Assembly: GCA_016795365.1 (NCBI GenBank)
Contig: JAEUHN010000009.1
Coordinates: forward strand, 124,001-188,000
Source: Verrucomicrobiaceae bacterium
Lineage (GTDB): Bacteria; Verrucomicrobiota; Verrucomicrobiia; Verrucomicrobiales; Verrucomicrobiaceae
Direction: 5' to 3'
Length of the DNA: 64,000 nucleotides
A program made the position numbers and the translations under genes. How positions within the stretch are numbered: position 1 is the stretch's first letter; every line of letters starts with the position of its first letter. Below are positions 1 through 10,400 of this stretch, piece by piece. Under the pieces are notes generated by a model. It did no database searches and was not told the DNA's origin. It saw nothing but the letters and a program-made list of their open reading frames with translations.

Positions 1-626
1 TTCAAACCCTGCCGCGCGCCGCTGATCGCCGCGCCCATGCCCGAGTAGCCGCCACCAACGACCACGAGGTCATACTCCTTCGTTTCAGGAGCTTCATCGG
101 GGAGACCGAGCAGCTTGCGACGCAGCTTCTGCACCTCGCTGAGTTCGTTGGCTGGTTTGAAATCCAGATCCGCGCTGAGCAAGATCGCATCCACGCGACC
201 ATCGAAGCCCGTCTGATCCTGCAGCGCCACCTTCACGCTGGTGCCGCTTGCCTCAATGACGCCCGCGTCTTCCCATTGCCAGTCCTTGCCTGTCGTCGCG
301 TGGTCTTTGCCGAGGCTCTTGCCATCGACCGCCACCTTGAAACGTCCCGGTGCTCCTGGGGCATCCCACGGACCCACCCAGTTCTTCGTGCGCACCCAGA
401 GCTTGTATTTGCCCGGCGCAGGCACCTTCACTTCACCGACGGCGTCCTTCACCGGCTTGCCCATGCCATGAGCGAGCAGGTAAGCGCTGCCCATGATGTC
501 GATGAACTGCGTATCGACCATCCATCCACCACGGTCGGCGAACGATTCAGCTTCGACCCAGACCTGCTGGGCGGCGAGAGAGGAGGCAGCGAAAAGACTG
601 CTGATGAGGAGACGCGTGAATTTCAT
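1..626 (-). CDS. FAD-dependent oxidoreductase, exported, 3' end cut by window edge
   Basis: Only the first 208 codons are visible; the gene runs off the left edge. The start at 626 is followed by a signal peptide (residues 1-19, hydrophobic core LLISSLFAASSLAA). Residues 22 to about 155 are a lectin/carbohydrate-binding-like beta domain (WVEAESF, KVPAPGKYKLWVR). A dinucleotide-binding motif VVVGGGYSGMGAA begins at residue 188, so the FAD domain starts where the visible part ends. This arrangement is common in exported FAD-dependent oxidoreductases of Verrucomicrobiota and Planctomycetota, whose substrates are mostly unknown. It is divergent from the LacI-type regulator, with a palindromic operator in between, which suggests sugar-responsive control. 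The substrate cannot be told from this fragment. Confidence 0.75.
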   Translation of the reverse strand, partial: MKFTRLLISSLFAASSLAAQQVWVEAESFADRGGWMVDTQFIDIMGSAYLLAHGMGKPVKDAVGEVKVPAPGKYKLWVRTKNWVGPWDAPGAPGRFKVAVDGKSLGKDHATTGKDWQWEDAGVIEASGTSVKVALQDQTGFDGRVDAILLSADLDFKPANELSEVQKLRRKLLGLPDEAPETKEYDLVVVGGGYSGMGAAISGARQGL

Positions 627-693
627 GGCAAAATCAGAGAATGTCAGAGCGCCGTGCTAAACGCCAGTCTTGATCTGGTGCAATCAGTCGCGC

Positions 694-710
694 GCTGTTA
701 CGGTAACAGC
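694..710. promoter_or_regulatory. Perfect palindromic operator between oxidoreductase and LacI-type regulator
   Basis: GCTGTTACGGTAACAGC is an 8-1-8 perfect inverted repeat that ends 3 bases before the regulator ATG at 714 and lies 67 bases upstream of the divergent oxidoreductase start. It resembles the TGTTACCGGTAACA-type sites bound by several LacI-family proteins. The position predicts autorepression and control of the divergent gene. Protein binding is inferred. Confidence 0.7.
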
Positions 711-713
711 CCC

Positions 714-1733
714 ATGCCTCGCCCCACGCTGCAAACCATCGCTACTAAACTCGGCATCTCCAAGATGACGGTCTCCCGTGCTCTTCGAGGCGAAGCCCAT
801 GTGCAGGCTGACTTGCGCGAGCGGATCAAAGCTGCCGCTGAGACCATGGGCTATCGGCCTGATCCCGAGATCGCGAAACTCATGACGCACATGCGCCAGG
901 CACGAAGGCGTGAAGCACCGCGCACGCTCGCGTTTGTCTGGTCGGAATCCACGGCCACACCGGTCACAAGTTCTTCCTGGGGCGGTCAGCTTTTGACCGG
1001 CGCACGACAGCGGGCCGAACGACTGGGATTTCAACTCGTGGAGTTCCACCTCGCCGAGAAAGGCATGTCGCCACGGCGGCTGTCTTCCATCCTGGAAGCG
1101 CGGGGCATTCCTGGGTTTGTGCTCTCGCCATTGGTATCGCGCAGCCGCGGACATGTGTCGATGCACTGGGCCAAGTTCAGCAGCGTTGTCATCGGTCTTG
1201 GCTACGCGAGACCCGCCATGCACCGCGTGCATCATCATCACTTCCTGGGCATGATGACCGCGCTGCGCCGACTGAAGAAGCTGGGCTATCGCCGCATCGG
1301 ATTCGTTTCCTCATCGACCACGAATGAGCGTATGTTCCGGGCATGGTCGGCCAGTTTTGTCGCTCATCATCCGCTCCCGATGAAGCAGGCGTCCGAGCTG
1401 TGCCTGCTGGACAAGGACCTCACCCGATCCTCGTTCCTGCGCTGGCTCAGCGCGGCTCGCGTGGATGCCCTCATTGATGCGAGCGACCGGACCTTCGGCT
1501 GGCTCAAAGAGTTCAAGATCCCGGAGCAGCTTGGTTACATCACCCTCGCCTGGCAGCCCAGCCGCCCGCACATCGCGGGCATCGACCAGCAAGCCGAGGT
1601 GCTGGGTGCCGCCGCCGTCGATCTGCTCGTCGAGCAATTTCATTCCAACGAACGCGGCGTCCCCGAGCATCCGAAGATCCTCATGACGGAAGGCATCTGG
1701 CGCGATGGTGACACCGTTCGGAAGCTGAAGTAG
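714..1733 (+). CDS. LacI-family transcriptional regulator
   Basis: A 339-residue DNA-binding regulator. The N-terminus carries the LacI helix-turn-helix (LQTIATKLGISKMTVSRALRG, residues 6-26) and the hinge (AAETMGYRPDPE). It is followed by a periplasmic-binding-protein-like effector domain (GYRRIGFVSSS, residues about 183-194). The frame stays open upstream to 276, but the HTH sits at the usual distance from the ATG at 714, so that start is preferred. No Shine-Dalgarno is visible because the palindrome occupies the leader. The effector is probably a sugar or sugar derivative, judging by family and by the neighbouring oxidoreductase with its carbohydrate-binding-like domain; that is inference. 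Confidence 0.88.
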   Translation: MPRPTLQTIATKLGISKMTVSRALRGEAHVQADLRERIKAAAETMGYRPDPEIAKLMTHMRQARRREAPRTLAFVWSESTATPVTSSSWGGQLLTGARQRAERLGFQLVEFHLAEKGMSPRRLSSILEARGIPGFVLSPLVSRSRGHVSMHWAKFSSVVIGLGYARPAMHRVHHHHFLGMMTALRRLKKLGYRRIGFVSSSTTNERMFRAWSASFVAHHPLPMKQASELCLLDKDLTRSSFLRWLSAARVDALIDASDRTFGWLKEFKIPEQLGYITLAWQPSRPHIAGIDQQAEVLGAAAVDLLVEQFHSNERGVPEHPKILMTEGIWRDGDTVRKLK

Positions 1734-1747
1734 CGCAAGCGAAGCTC

Positions 1748-2230
1748 TCACTCGATCTGAGAATCCAGGCACAGATAGAGAAGCCTATCATCCTCGACGG
1801 ATCGAAAGAATCCAAGGCCACCAGTGTGGTGGATCGCCATTGCGACAAGGTTCTGCGCATCCGTTCGGGTTGCGCGCACGCCCGGATCAAGAAACACTCG
1901 GAAACCCGTGCGCTCGTAGAGCCCTTTGATTCCCGCCGCGATTTCGCGCGTGTGTTCAGGGAACGAGTCATTCGCCCACCCCCACAGCCAAGTGGCTTGT
2001 GAAATGCAGTAGGTTCCGATCACCGACACATGAAAAGCCGACGTTCCCAGTTCGAGCCTCTCAGCCGACAGATCGTAGTGAAAGCTGCCCCCGTCATACA
2101 GGGGCGCGATTCGTTGTTGTTTCTCGGCCAACTCACTGCCACACAACCTCAGAAACTCGTCCCATTCTGCATCGCACATCACAGTCTCGTGTGACATGCA
2201 GCAGTGGGGGCAGTTCGGGGAGTGCGGCAT
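1748..2230 (-). CDS. DUF6882-like protein
   Basis: A 160-residue soluble protein without signal peptide or membrane segment. The central segment TYCISQATWLWGWANDSFPE (residues 73-92) resembles the W-rich core of DUF6882-type proteins (consensus near SWLWAWAN), a family of unknown function. An in-frame ATG at codon 12 (MSHETVMCD) is a plausible alternative start, because the first 11 residues are unusually rich in Cys and Pro. It is convergent with the LacI-type gene and leaves only 14 bases between stop codons. The family assignment is from memory of the motif and no function is claimed. Confidence 0.6.
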   Translation of the reverse strand: MPHSPNCPHCCMSHETVMCDAEWDEFLRLCGSELAEKQQRIAPLYDGGSFHYDLSAERLELGTSAFHVSVIGTYCISQATWLWGWANDSFPEHTREIAAGIKGLYERTGFRVFLDPGVRATRTDAQNLVAMAIHHTGGLGFFRSVEDDRLLYLCLDSQIE

Positions 2231-2248
2231 ACAAGCTTGTTGCAGATC

Positions 2249-4300
2249 TTACTGCACAAACAAAAACTCCAGGCTGTTGATCAGTGCCCAGATGAGGTTG
2301 GCGGGGGCGTCCTCGCCTTCGGCGGTGAGGGTGAGCATGGCGGACTCGCGTTCGCGCGTCGTGGGTTTGCGGCCCAGCACGGTGAGGAAGAGAGACTCCA
2401 CCTTGTCCGCCGGGGTCGCCTTGGAGGCCATGGTGCGGAAGGGCAGGGACTCGCGGCTGGTGAGCATTTCCTGCACGGGGCCGTTCATCAGCATGAGCAC
2501 CTGGGGTTCGCTGCCGCTGCGATTGCCACCGTCGATGCTGATGCGCTGGCTCTGGCCGAACTCGCGGAGGAAGTGCCCGTCCGGCGCGGGCTGGTCCAGC
2601 TCGGAGGCGCGCAGGAGTTTCATGCCGTTGTATTCGAGGATCTTCCTGCCATCGGTGGTAGCACCGGCTTCAGCGATGGAGCCGCCCATGCGAGCCTGCT
2701 CGCTCTCCTGGAGCTTCAGGAAGGCACTGACCTTCTGGGCCATCACGGGAGCCGTGGTTTTGTCGAGGTCGAGGTCAATGGAGCGGGCGTAGTAGGAGCC
2801 GTCGGTGCCCTTGTAACCATCGGGATTGCCGAGGACGAGCGTCATGAGGGAGTCCCAAGTTTGCTCCGCCGTGAGCCGACGCAACACGGGACCCTGGAAG
2901 TAGTAGGGCATGCCCATGGGCACCTCCTCGATCGTGCTGGCACGCTGCCAGGCGGCGGTCTTGAAGAGCATGCGCTGGAACTCCTTCAGATCGAACTTCA
3001 GCCGCACCATTTCCTTGCCGAGGTAGGTGAGCAGCTCGGGGTTGGAGGCGGACTTCGGGTCGTCCACATTCGTGACCGGCTCGGCCACGCCGACGCCGAA
3101 GGCGCGCTTCCACAAACGGTTCGCGATGGTGACGGCGAAGCGTGGATTGTTCGGGTGCGTCATCCAGCTGGCGAAGGACTTGCGGAGCTTTTCCTCCTTC
3201 TTCGTGTTTTGATGGTAGGCGTCGTTGTTGCGGCTCTCGCCGGCCCAGCGAATGAGCTTGGGCTTCACCGGATCGCCGGGATTGCCGTCTTTGTATTTGT
3301 AGTCCTGCGGGAGGCGCAGCCGGTTCTCCTTGGTGTCACGCACTTCCTCGCGATTGGCGTTGATGATGTCGTTCATCGTGCCTTCGAGCTTGGTGAAGTC
3401 GGCACCGCTTTTCTCGGCCAAGGATCGGAGTTCGGGTTCGAGCCGTTCCTTGGGGTCGCCATTCTTGAACTGGCTGCGGTTCAAGTTGGTCACCGTGGCC
3501 CCGAAGAAGGCGGCGAGTTCATAGAACTGCTTCTGCGTCCAGGCGGCGAACGGATGATCATGGCACTGCGCGCACGCAACGTCGGTGCCGAGAAAGACCG
3601 CGAAGGTGTTGGCCAAGTTGTCGAGCAGCATGCCCGAATCGCGCAGGAGATAGCCGGTGGCTCCATTGTTCCACATCTTGCCGTCGGCCGTGATCATGTC
3701 GGCAGCGATCTGGTCGTAGGGCCGGTTGGAGGCGATCTGCTGCTTCAGCCACTGGATGTAGGGCAGCGTGCGCTGCATCGGCTGGCCAGGATCATCGACC
3801 ACGCGAAACATGTCGGCGAAGTAGTTGTAGAGATGGGAGGTGTAGCCCTCGGAGTCGAGCAGGTGGTCGATCAGTTCGTCGCGCTTCTTGGTGGACGTGC
3901 TGGTGAGGAAGGCCTGCGCCTCGTCATAGGTGGGGATGCGGCCCACGATGGTGACATACGCGCGGCGCATGAACTGCTCGTCCGAGGTGGGCGGATTCGG
4001 CTTGATGCCCTTCGCTGTCAGCATCTTCAGCACCAGCTTGTCCACCTGACCTCCCTGTGATGGCGGCTCGAACGGCGTGGCCGCCCGCGCGATCGCCTGG
4101 TCGGCGGGAGCCAGATTGCTCAGGAGAAATCGTGCGAGGCTGCCATCTCGGGTCTGCAAGGTGATGTAGTCGCCCTCAATGCGCACGAACGTCGCCTCCA
4201 CCTGCCGGCCTCGTCCATCGGTCCACATCCGGGTGACCGGCCCGGCGGCCAAAGCACCCCAGGCGATGAGCGACGCAATAAAAAGCGGCAGGGTTTTCAT
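2249..4300 (-). CDS. DUF1549/DUF1553 domain protein with SHD1-type N-terminus
   Basis: A 683-residue exported protein. Signal peptide at residues 1-19 (FIASLIAWGALAAG). Residues 22-70 match the SLA1 homology domain 1 pattern (MWTDGRGRQVEA...LSNLAPADQ). Residues 85 to about 250 are DUF1549, ending in VACAQCHDHPF, with a CxxCH haem-c motif at 243-247. The C-terminal part has DUF1553 features (NPRFAVTIANRLWKRAFG). The ATG at 4300 is chosen because the longer frame to 4399 adds a non-signal tail. Such proteins are a Planctomycetota/Verrucomicrobiota hallmark and often pair with a DUF1501 gene; no DUF1501 gene is adjacent here. The biochemical role is unknown; a redox role with extracellular polymers is often suggested. 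Confidence 0.85.
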   Translation of the reverse strand: MKTLPLFIASLIAWGALAAGPVTRMWTDGRGRQVEATFVRIEGDYITLQTRDGSLARFLLSNLAPADQAIARAATPFEPPSQGGQVDKLVLKMLTAKGIKPNPPTSDEQFMRRAYVTIVGRIPTYDEAQAFLTSTSTKKRDELIDHLLDSEGYTSHLYNYFADMFRVVDDPGQPMQRTLPYIQWLKQQIASNRPYDQIAADMITADGKMWNNGATGYLLRDSGMLLDNLANTFAVFLGTDVACAQCHDHPFAAWTQKQFYELAAFFGATVTNLNRSQFKNGDPKERLEPELRSLAEKSGADFTKLEGTMNDIINANREEVRDTKENRLRLPQDYKYKDGNPGDPVKPKLIRWAGESRNNDAYHQNTKKEEKLRKSFASWMTHPNNPRFAVTIANRLWKRAFGVGVAEPVTNVDDPKSASNPELLTYLGKEMVRLKFDLKEFQRMLFKTAAWQRASTIEEVPMGMPYYFQGPVLRRLTAEQTWDSLMTLVLGNPDGYKGTDGSYYARSIDLDLDKTTAPVMAQKVSAFLKLQESEQARMGGSIAEAGATTDGRKILEYNGMKLLRASELDQPAPDGHFLREFGQSQRISIDGGNRSGSEPQVLMLMNGPVQEMLTSRESLPFRTMASKATPADKVESLFLTVLGRKPTTRERESAMLTLTAEGEDAPANLIWALINSLEFLFVQ

Positions 4301-4445
4301 GGGAGGAATGGGATTCACAGTCGCCTGCAACGCGTCAAGCCGCCGGATGTTGGGTTGGGTGAATGAAATGTAATGTCGGCGTCTTTCTTGCGCTTCCATT
4401 CAAAACGTGACGCCCGCGTGTTCGTAGTTCACAGTGATGCCCGCC

Positions 4446-7400
4446 ATGAAAACAAACCTCCGCCGCTCGATCCTCGTCGTTGCCGCGTGGGGGGCATTGC
4501 AGGTGCGTGGGGCGGACGTGGCGTGGTCGGAGCGGGAGACGAAGCTGGCCAACGAATACCTCTCCCTGCTGGTGGACCGTCCCGAATACGGACGCGTGGT
4601 CGATCTGCTGTGGGACCTCTACAAGAAGCGTGACGCGACGAAGCTCCTGCTCGACAACATCCACGCGCAGGCCGCCTCCTCGAAGCACCCGAGCGTGCTC
4701 CTCGTGGAAGGTCATCTCTGGCGCAAGTCCGGCGACCTCACCAAGGCGGCAGCGCTCTATGATCAGGTGCTGAAACTTGATCCTCAAAACACGCTCGCAC
4801 GACGGTCCCGCGCTGAGGTCGCGGTGGAGCAGGGCCAGCTGGCCCTCGCCATTGAACTGCAAGCGAAGCTCGCCGCCGACCTGCCCGACAGCGATCCGGC
4901 GAAGGCCGATGCTTTCTTGAAGCTGGGCAACCTCGCGCTCTCCAACAACCAGCCCGTGCCTGCGGTCGATGCCTGGGAGAAAGCGACCAAGCTGAAGCCG
5001 CAGGACCTGGCGCTCGCACGCACCGTCGCGCAGCTCATGCTTCGCGCGGGCTATCCTGAGCGTGCCGTGAGCTTGCTGGAGGCGCTCGCGAAACAAACCG
5101 ATCCGCAGAAGCGACTCGATGCACTGTTCGATCTCGCTCGCGTGCATGAGCACTCGGACCAGTTTCAAAGGGCCGACAAGGCCCTGCGCGATGGCCTCGC
5201 GCTGCTCGACTTCCGCGATGCGCGCTACGGCGAATTCTTCCAGCGTCGCGTTCGTTTGCATGAACGCTTCGGCGCGCTCGACGAGCTGCGCACGCAACTG
5301 CTCAACGATGCGCGCAAGCAGCCACCGACCGAGCAAGCGCTCGCGAACATGGCGCGCTTCTTCGCGATCACGGTCGATGTGGATGAACGACTCGTGTGGC
5401 TGCGCGAGCTGGTGAAGGCCGCGCCTGCGACCGAGGCCTACCGCTGGGAACTCGTGCGTGCGTTACTCGATCACGAAGGTGCGGACGAGGCCGCGAAGCT
5501 GCTCGATGAGAAGCTCAAGGGCGATGGCTCCGACTTGCCCGCGCTGGTGCAGTTGCGCGCCGAGGCGGATCTTCGTCAGGGCAAGACCGACCTCGCGATC
5601 CAGCGGCTGAACAAGCTTATCGCCACCCAGGACAACGCCGACGTGGAGAAGCTGGTGCTCGCCTTCGCGCAGGAGCGTGCTCTCGACTCGCTAGTGGAAG
5701 CGATCCTCAAGCGCCGCATTGATCGCGATCCCGACAAGCCGGAGCCAGTGTTTGAACTCGCCACCTTCTACCGTGCTCGTGATCGCGGGGCCGACTCGGT
5801 GCCTCTGCTGCGAGCGTATGCGAGCCACGCAACGCTGCCCGCCGATCAGGCGCGGCGGCTCAACGATGCCGCGACCTTCCTCGCTGCTGGCGGCGATCAA
5901 GACGAAGCGCTCAAGCTGCAAACAGAAGCCGCTCGCCTCACGAATCAAGGCCGCGAAGAACTGCTGCGCCTGGCCGATCTGATGGCGGGCAATGGCAAGG
6001 CCGCAGATGCGATCGAGCAACTGGAGTCCGCTTTGCAAAAGGCAGCCACGCTGGAGGAGCGAATCGACATTGATGATCGTCTCTACTCCGTGCTCCTCGG
6101 CGATCAGCACGAGGAGGCACCGAAGAAGCCAGTCGCCACCTCGGGTGAATTCAATCTGCCCACCTTCATCACAGGTATTGGATTTGGCTCGGATGCACCC
6201 GTGCAGGTCAAAGGTGCGTCAAAGTTCCCCGCCACGCTGACCGACTATGCGAAGAAGATCATTGAAGCAGCGCTCACGCCCTCGGCGACGCAGGATCAAG
6301 TGGTGCGCGGCGCCTGGTGGGCGAGCCGCATCGAGCGTTCGGATGATGTTTACCGGCTGCTGAAGAAGATTGTCTTCGAGGACTCGCAGCGCGCCACTCG
6401 GCAGCTCCCGGTGGAGCTGCACCGCCTGCTCCTGGACATCGCGCTGGCGGAGGAGAATCCCCTGCTTGTGGCCCGCCAGCTGACGACGCTGATCGAAGTC
6501 GATGCTCCCAATCGCGTGCAGTATCTGCTCCGGCTGGCCGAACAATGTCTGACAGACAACCAGCCCGATGCAGCTGTCGTTCACCTGGAGCGCGCGCGCC
6601 GCGAGCAACCGGACAATGAGGCGGTGCTCAATGCGCTCACGCAGTGCTATCAGCTGATGCGCAAGCCGGACGCCGCTCTTGAGCTGTGGCGCACGGCCAT
6701 CCAGCGCACGCCGGGCAATGCGGGCACGCCTTTGCGCGAGCGTTACGCTTCGCTGCTCCTGAAGGAGAACCGCCTGGGCGACTACGTGGAGACGCAGGTC
6801 TCGATCGTGGAGTCCGAGACGGACATCAAGCGCCGTCGCGAGACGTTCAAGCGCTTCATCGACCAGCTCATGTGGAGCGATGCTCTCGGTGGCGAAGTGG
6901 CGCAGACTGTGATGCAGGACCGGCTGAAGCTGGTGGAGAACCGGCTGATCGAGCGCACGCGCAAGCACCCCTTCGACGGCTTTTTCCATGAGGCGCTGGC
7001 CGCCGTCTTCGCGAAGCGCGGTGATGAGCAGAAGGCCTTCGCGTCGATGAAGCAGGCCTACTACACCTCGCCCGACACGCCGTTTTCATTGGAGCAGTTG
7101 CGCGCCGCCGCCTTGAAGGCTGGCGACTTGAAGTCCGCGATCTACTTCCAGAAACAGATCGCCGCCACGGCACCACCGAAGGAACTGGCAGGCGAGTCCA
7201 GGCAGTTGATTCAACTGCTGGAGCAGACCTTCCAAATCGCCGAAGCGGACAAGGTGCGTCGGCGTCTGGAGAATCGCCTTTCGCAGGATGCACAGGCGCT
7301 CGAAGACCTGGCGCAGTATTACAAAGAGACGGGCCAGGATGAGGCGGAGCGCCGTGTGTATGAACAGATCCAGCGCGTGCGTTCCTGGGAGCCGCGCAGC

Positions 7401-10400
7401 ACGCTGCGGCTGGCCTTGAAGTGCATCGCCGTGGCTGATGAACAGGCGGCCGAGGAACATCTGACGCAGCTGCTGGCCAAGACCAAGGCGCGCAACTCAC
7501 TCAAGGCTCTGCCTCCCGATCGCTGGCCCTTCCCGCTCACGGACGAGCGCAAGCCGGGACCCGCTGCTTCGCTCAAGGACATCGTGGAATTGCTTGAGGG
7601 CGCACGCGGCTTGGGCAAGGCGGAGATGGATCGCTTGCGCACCTTCCTGAGTTTTCCGCGCCCTGAATTTGCCGAGCTTCCAGATGATGTGTCGCTCGTG
7701 CGACTGCGTGGCATCGAGGAGATGGCGAAGCTCCAGCAACGTCACGGTGGCGACGGGCTCAGGCAGTGGATCGCGCAATGGCAGGCAGATGCCAAAGCGG
7801 TGCCGGTGGAGCGTTTGTGGGCACTGTTTTACGCGGGCGCGGAGGCTGAGTTCCGCGAGGCTTTGGCGGCGAGCATCGGTGAGAGCGAGTCCTTGGATCT
7901 CGAGTTTGTCTTTGCCTGGCTCACGGTGCGTGCTCGAGGCATGAGGGACGCTCTGACGTGGATGAAGGTGCCCAAGATCGGACGTGATCAACTCGCGTTG
8001 CGTCGCGATGTGATGCGGCTGGTAACGGGGATGCTCGCCGACTGGGAACACTTCCGCTACGACCCTCGGGAACTCGTGGTGCTGGGCAATGCGCGCCTGC
8101 TGCAAAATGCGGCCATCTTCGACATCATCCGTCGCCTCCAGGACCGGCAGCGCTACGCGGAGGCCATGTCGCTGGTGGACAGTCTGCGTCGCAGTTCGCC
8201 CGACCAATGGCGCAGCTATTCCTTCCTGCTCGCCAGCTATGCACAGTCCGCAGAGCTGTGGGATTTGCAGCGCCAGTATCTTCACGACGCGCTGGAGGGC
8301 TTGCCCGAGCCGGGGGCCTACACGGGCGAGGAGCAGGACTCGTTCTTGATGAGCGTGGTCGCCCTTCATCGTCTGGCACGCACGCCGCAGGAGCGCGAAG
8401 TCGTTTTGCAGAATGCCATGCGTCGCCTGCGCGAGTCGCCTCCGAGTGCGATGACAACCATGCGCGAGGCGGCCGTGGCCAGCCTTGCCGGAGCCGTGGT
8501 GCCTGCCGCCAAGTCCTTCGGCAGTTTTGCAGGAACGACGTTCCTGGGCGCGCGCCAGATCGCTGCGCCCATGGGCGGGCTCATGCCCCAAGGTTCGCCG
8601 CGCAACGAGGACACGAACTACTTCCGCAGCTACTGGGAGGACCTGCGCATGATCGGTGCCGTGCTCTCACAGCAGGGGCTGGGGCAGCTGGTGGCCGCCG
8701 TCGATAACTACCTGGACGAGTCGTTCGGCTCCGTGCAGCTCGGCCCGCGCACGAGTGACACGTTCAGCCTCTGGCGAAGCACGAAGCTTGTGCGCGAGCT
8801 GCGCGAGGTGAACTTCCCCACGCGAGTGCGCCTGATTCGTGAGTTCCTCGCCTCGGCGGACATGAAAGAGGAGGACGCCGTCGAAGCGTTGATCGAGCTG
8901 GGTCGCGAATTGGAGGTCAATGGCATGGTCCGCGAGTGCATCGAGGTTTACAAACAACTGCCTGGCCGCGCGCCATCGAACAATCTCTACGCCGAGTATT
9001 TCATCCGCGTGTGCGACCAAGCCTGGGAGCCAGAGCCCGGGCGCGCGTATGTGGAGAGCTTGTTCGGCAAAGACCCCGTGTATAAACCCCAAGGCATTGG
9101 CGATGAACGTCTGCGCGAGCACCACGCGCACTTCCTTGCCCAGCAACGAAATGCGGCTCGCCTGCGGGAGCTTGGCTGGAGGCCCGAAGGCTTCACTCGC
9201 GTGCTCGCAGGCCGTATCGCGCACGAGGTGCCGTATGCTCGCGAACTCGCACTGCTGCTGGAACACGACGGCGATACCAAAGGCGCGCTGGAAGCCTGGA
9301 ACCAGATGCACAAGGCCTTGATCAATGGCACACCCGACAGCCCCATGCCTGCCGATCCCGAGTGTGCACTGCATCGGGCGCGACTGATGGTGGAGCTGAA
9401 GTCGCCGCATACCGCCCTGCCGGTGCTGCGCGAGATTTTGCTCCGCGATGGTTTGGATGAAATCCGGCTCGCGGCGATGCAGTTGCGCGTGCAACTCGCC
9501 GCACAGGTCAACGAATGGAACGAGGTGCGCGAGCTGATGAGCGTGGCCGTGGACAAGAAGTCGCCCGAGCTGGCGCTGACCATCACCGAGGAGCTGCGCA
9601 AGGCAGCCCGCCACACCGAGGCGCTGAACTTCCTCACCCAAGCCGAGCGCGCGATGAAGGGCACCGAGGAGCGCTTCACGCTGCGCCTGGAACAGTTGCG
9701 ATTCTTTGCCCTCGATCCGACCTGGACGCCCAGCAAGGGCCGGGCCCAGGTGGCTGCCTTGTTCCGCACTGGCGGCCGCAGCCAGCAGACCATGAAGCGG
9801 ATGACGGACTGGCTGAGCCAGCAAAAGGATCACGCCCAGGACTGGCTGCCCGTGCTGCGAGCCGAGGCGCGCAGTGGCAGTGATCCTGCCATGGCTGCTC
9901 TGGCTCTGTGTGCGCTCTCAACTTCGTGGCCTGGCAGTGCCTTGCTCGACGAAGTGGTCTGGGCCTGGAATCGCGGTGAAGAAAAAGATCGTCCCTGCCT
10001 TCATCTCGCAGCGGACGTGCTGCTCAAGGCGGGGAAGCCTGAACATGCATCACGTGCCTGCGACGCCATGCGGGCAACGCCCTCGGGATTGCAATCCAGG
10101 CTGCTACCGATCGCGGTCCAGATCGCAGGTGCCTTGAAGGATGAGATGCGTCTGCGCGAACTCTATGCCGAGGTGGTCCGTATGCCTTTCCCTGGTGGCA
10201 CGATGACAAAGGACTGGGCCGAGGCGTTCGAATCAGCGGGGCACAAGGACTGGGCTCGCGAGCTGTTCTCCCTGGCCGCCGAACAGATGAGCAAGACCAA
10301 CAAACCCAACCCGGCGCTCACGCAATCGCAGATCGAGTTTCTCATCCGCCAGCATGACTTCGAAGCGGCGGAAACGCTGCTCATGCGCCACTACACCACG

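Noticed and set aside
276-713. A 146-codon N-terminal extension of the LacI-type regulator
   Set aside because: The frame happens to be open antisense to the oxidoreductase gene, but the HTH belongs at the N-terminus and the ATG at 714 places it there.
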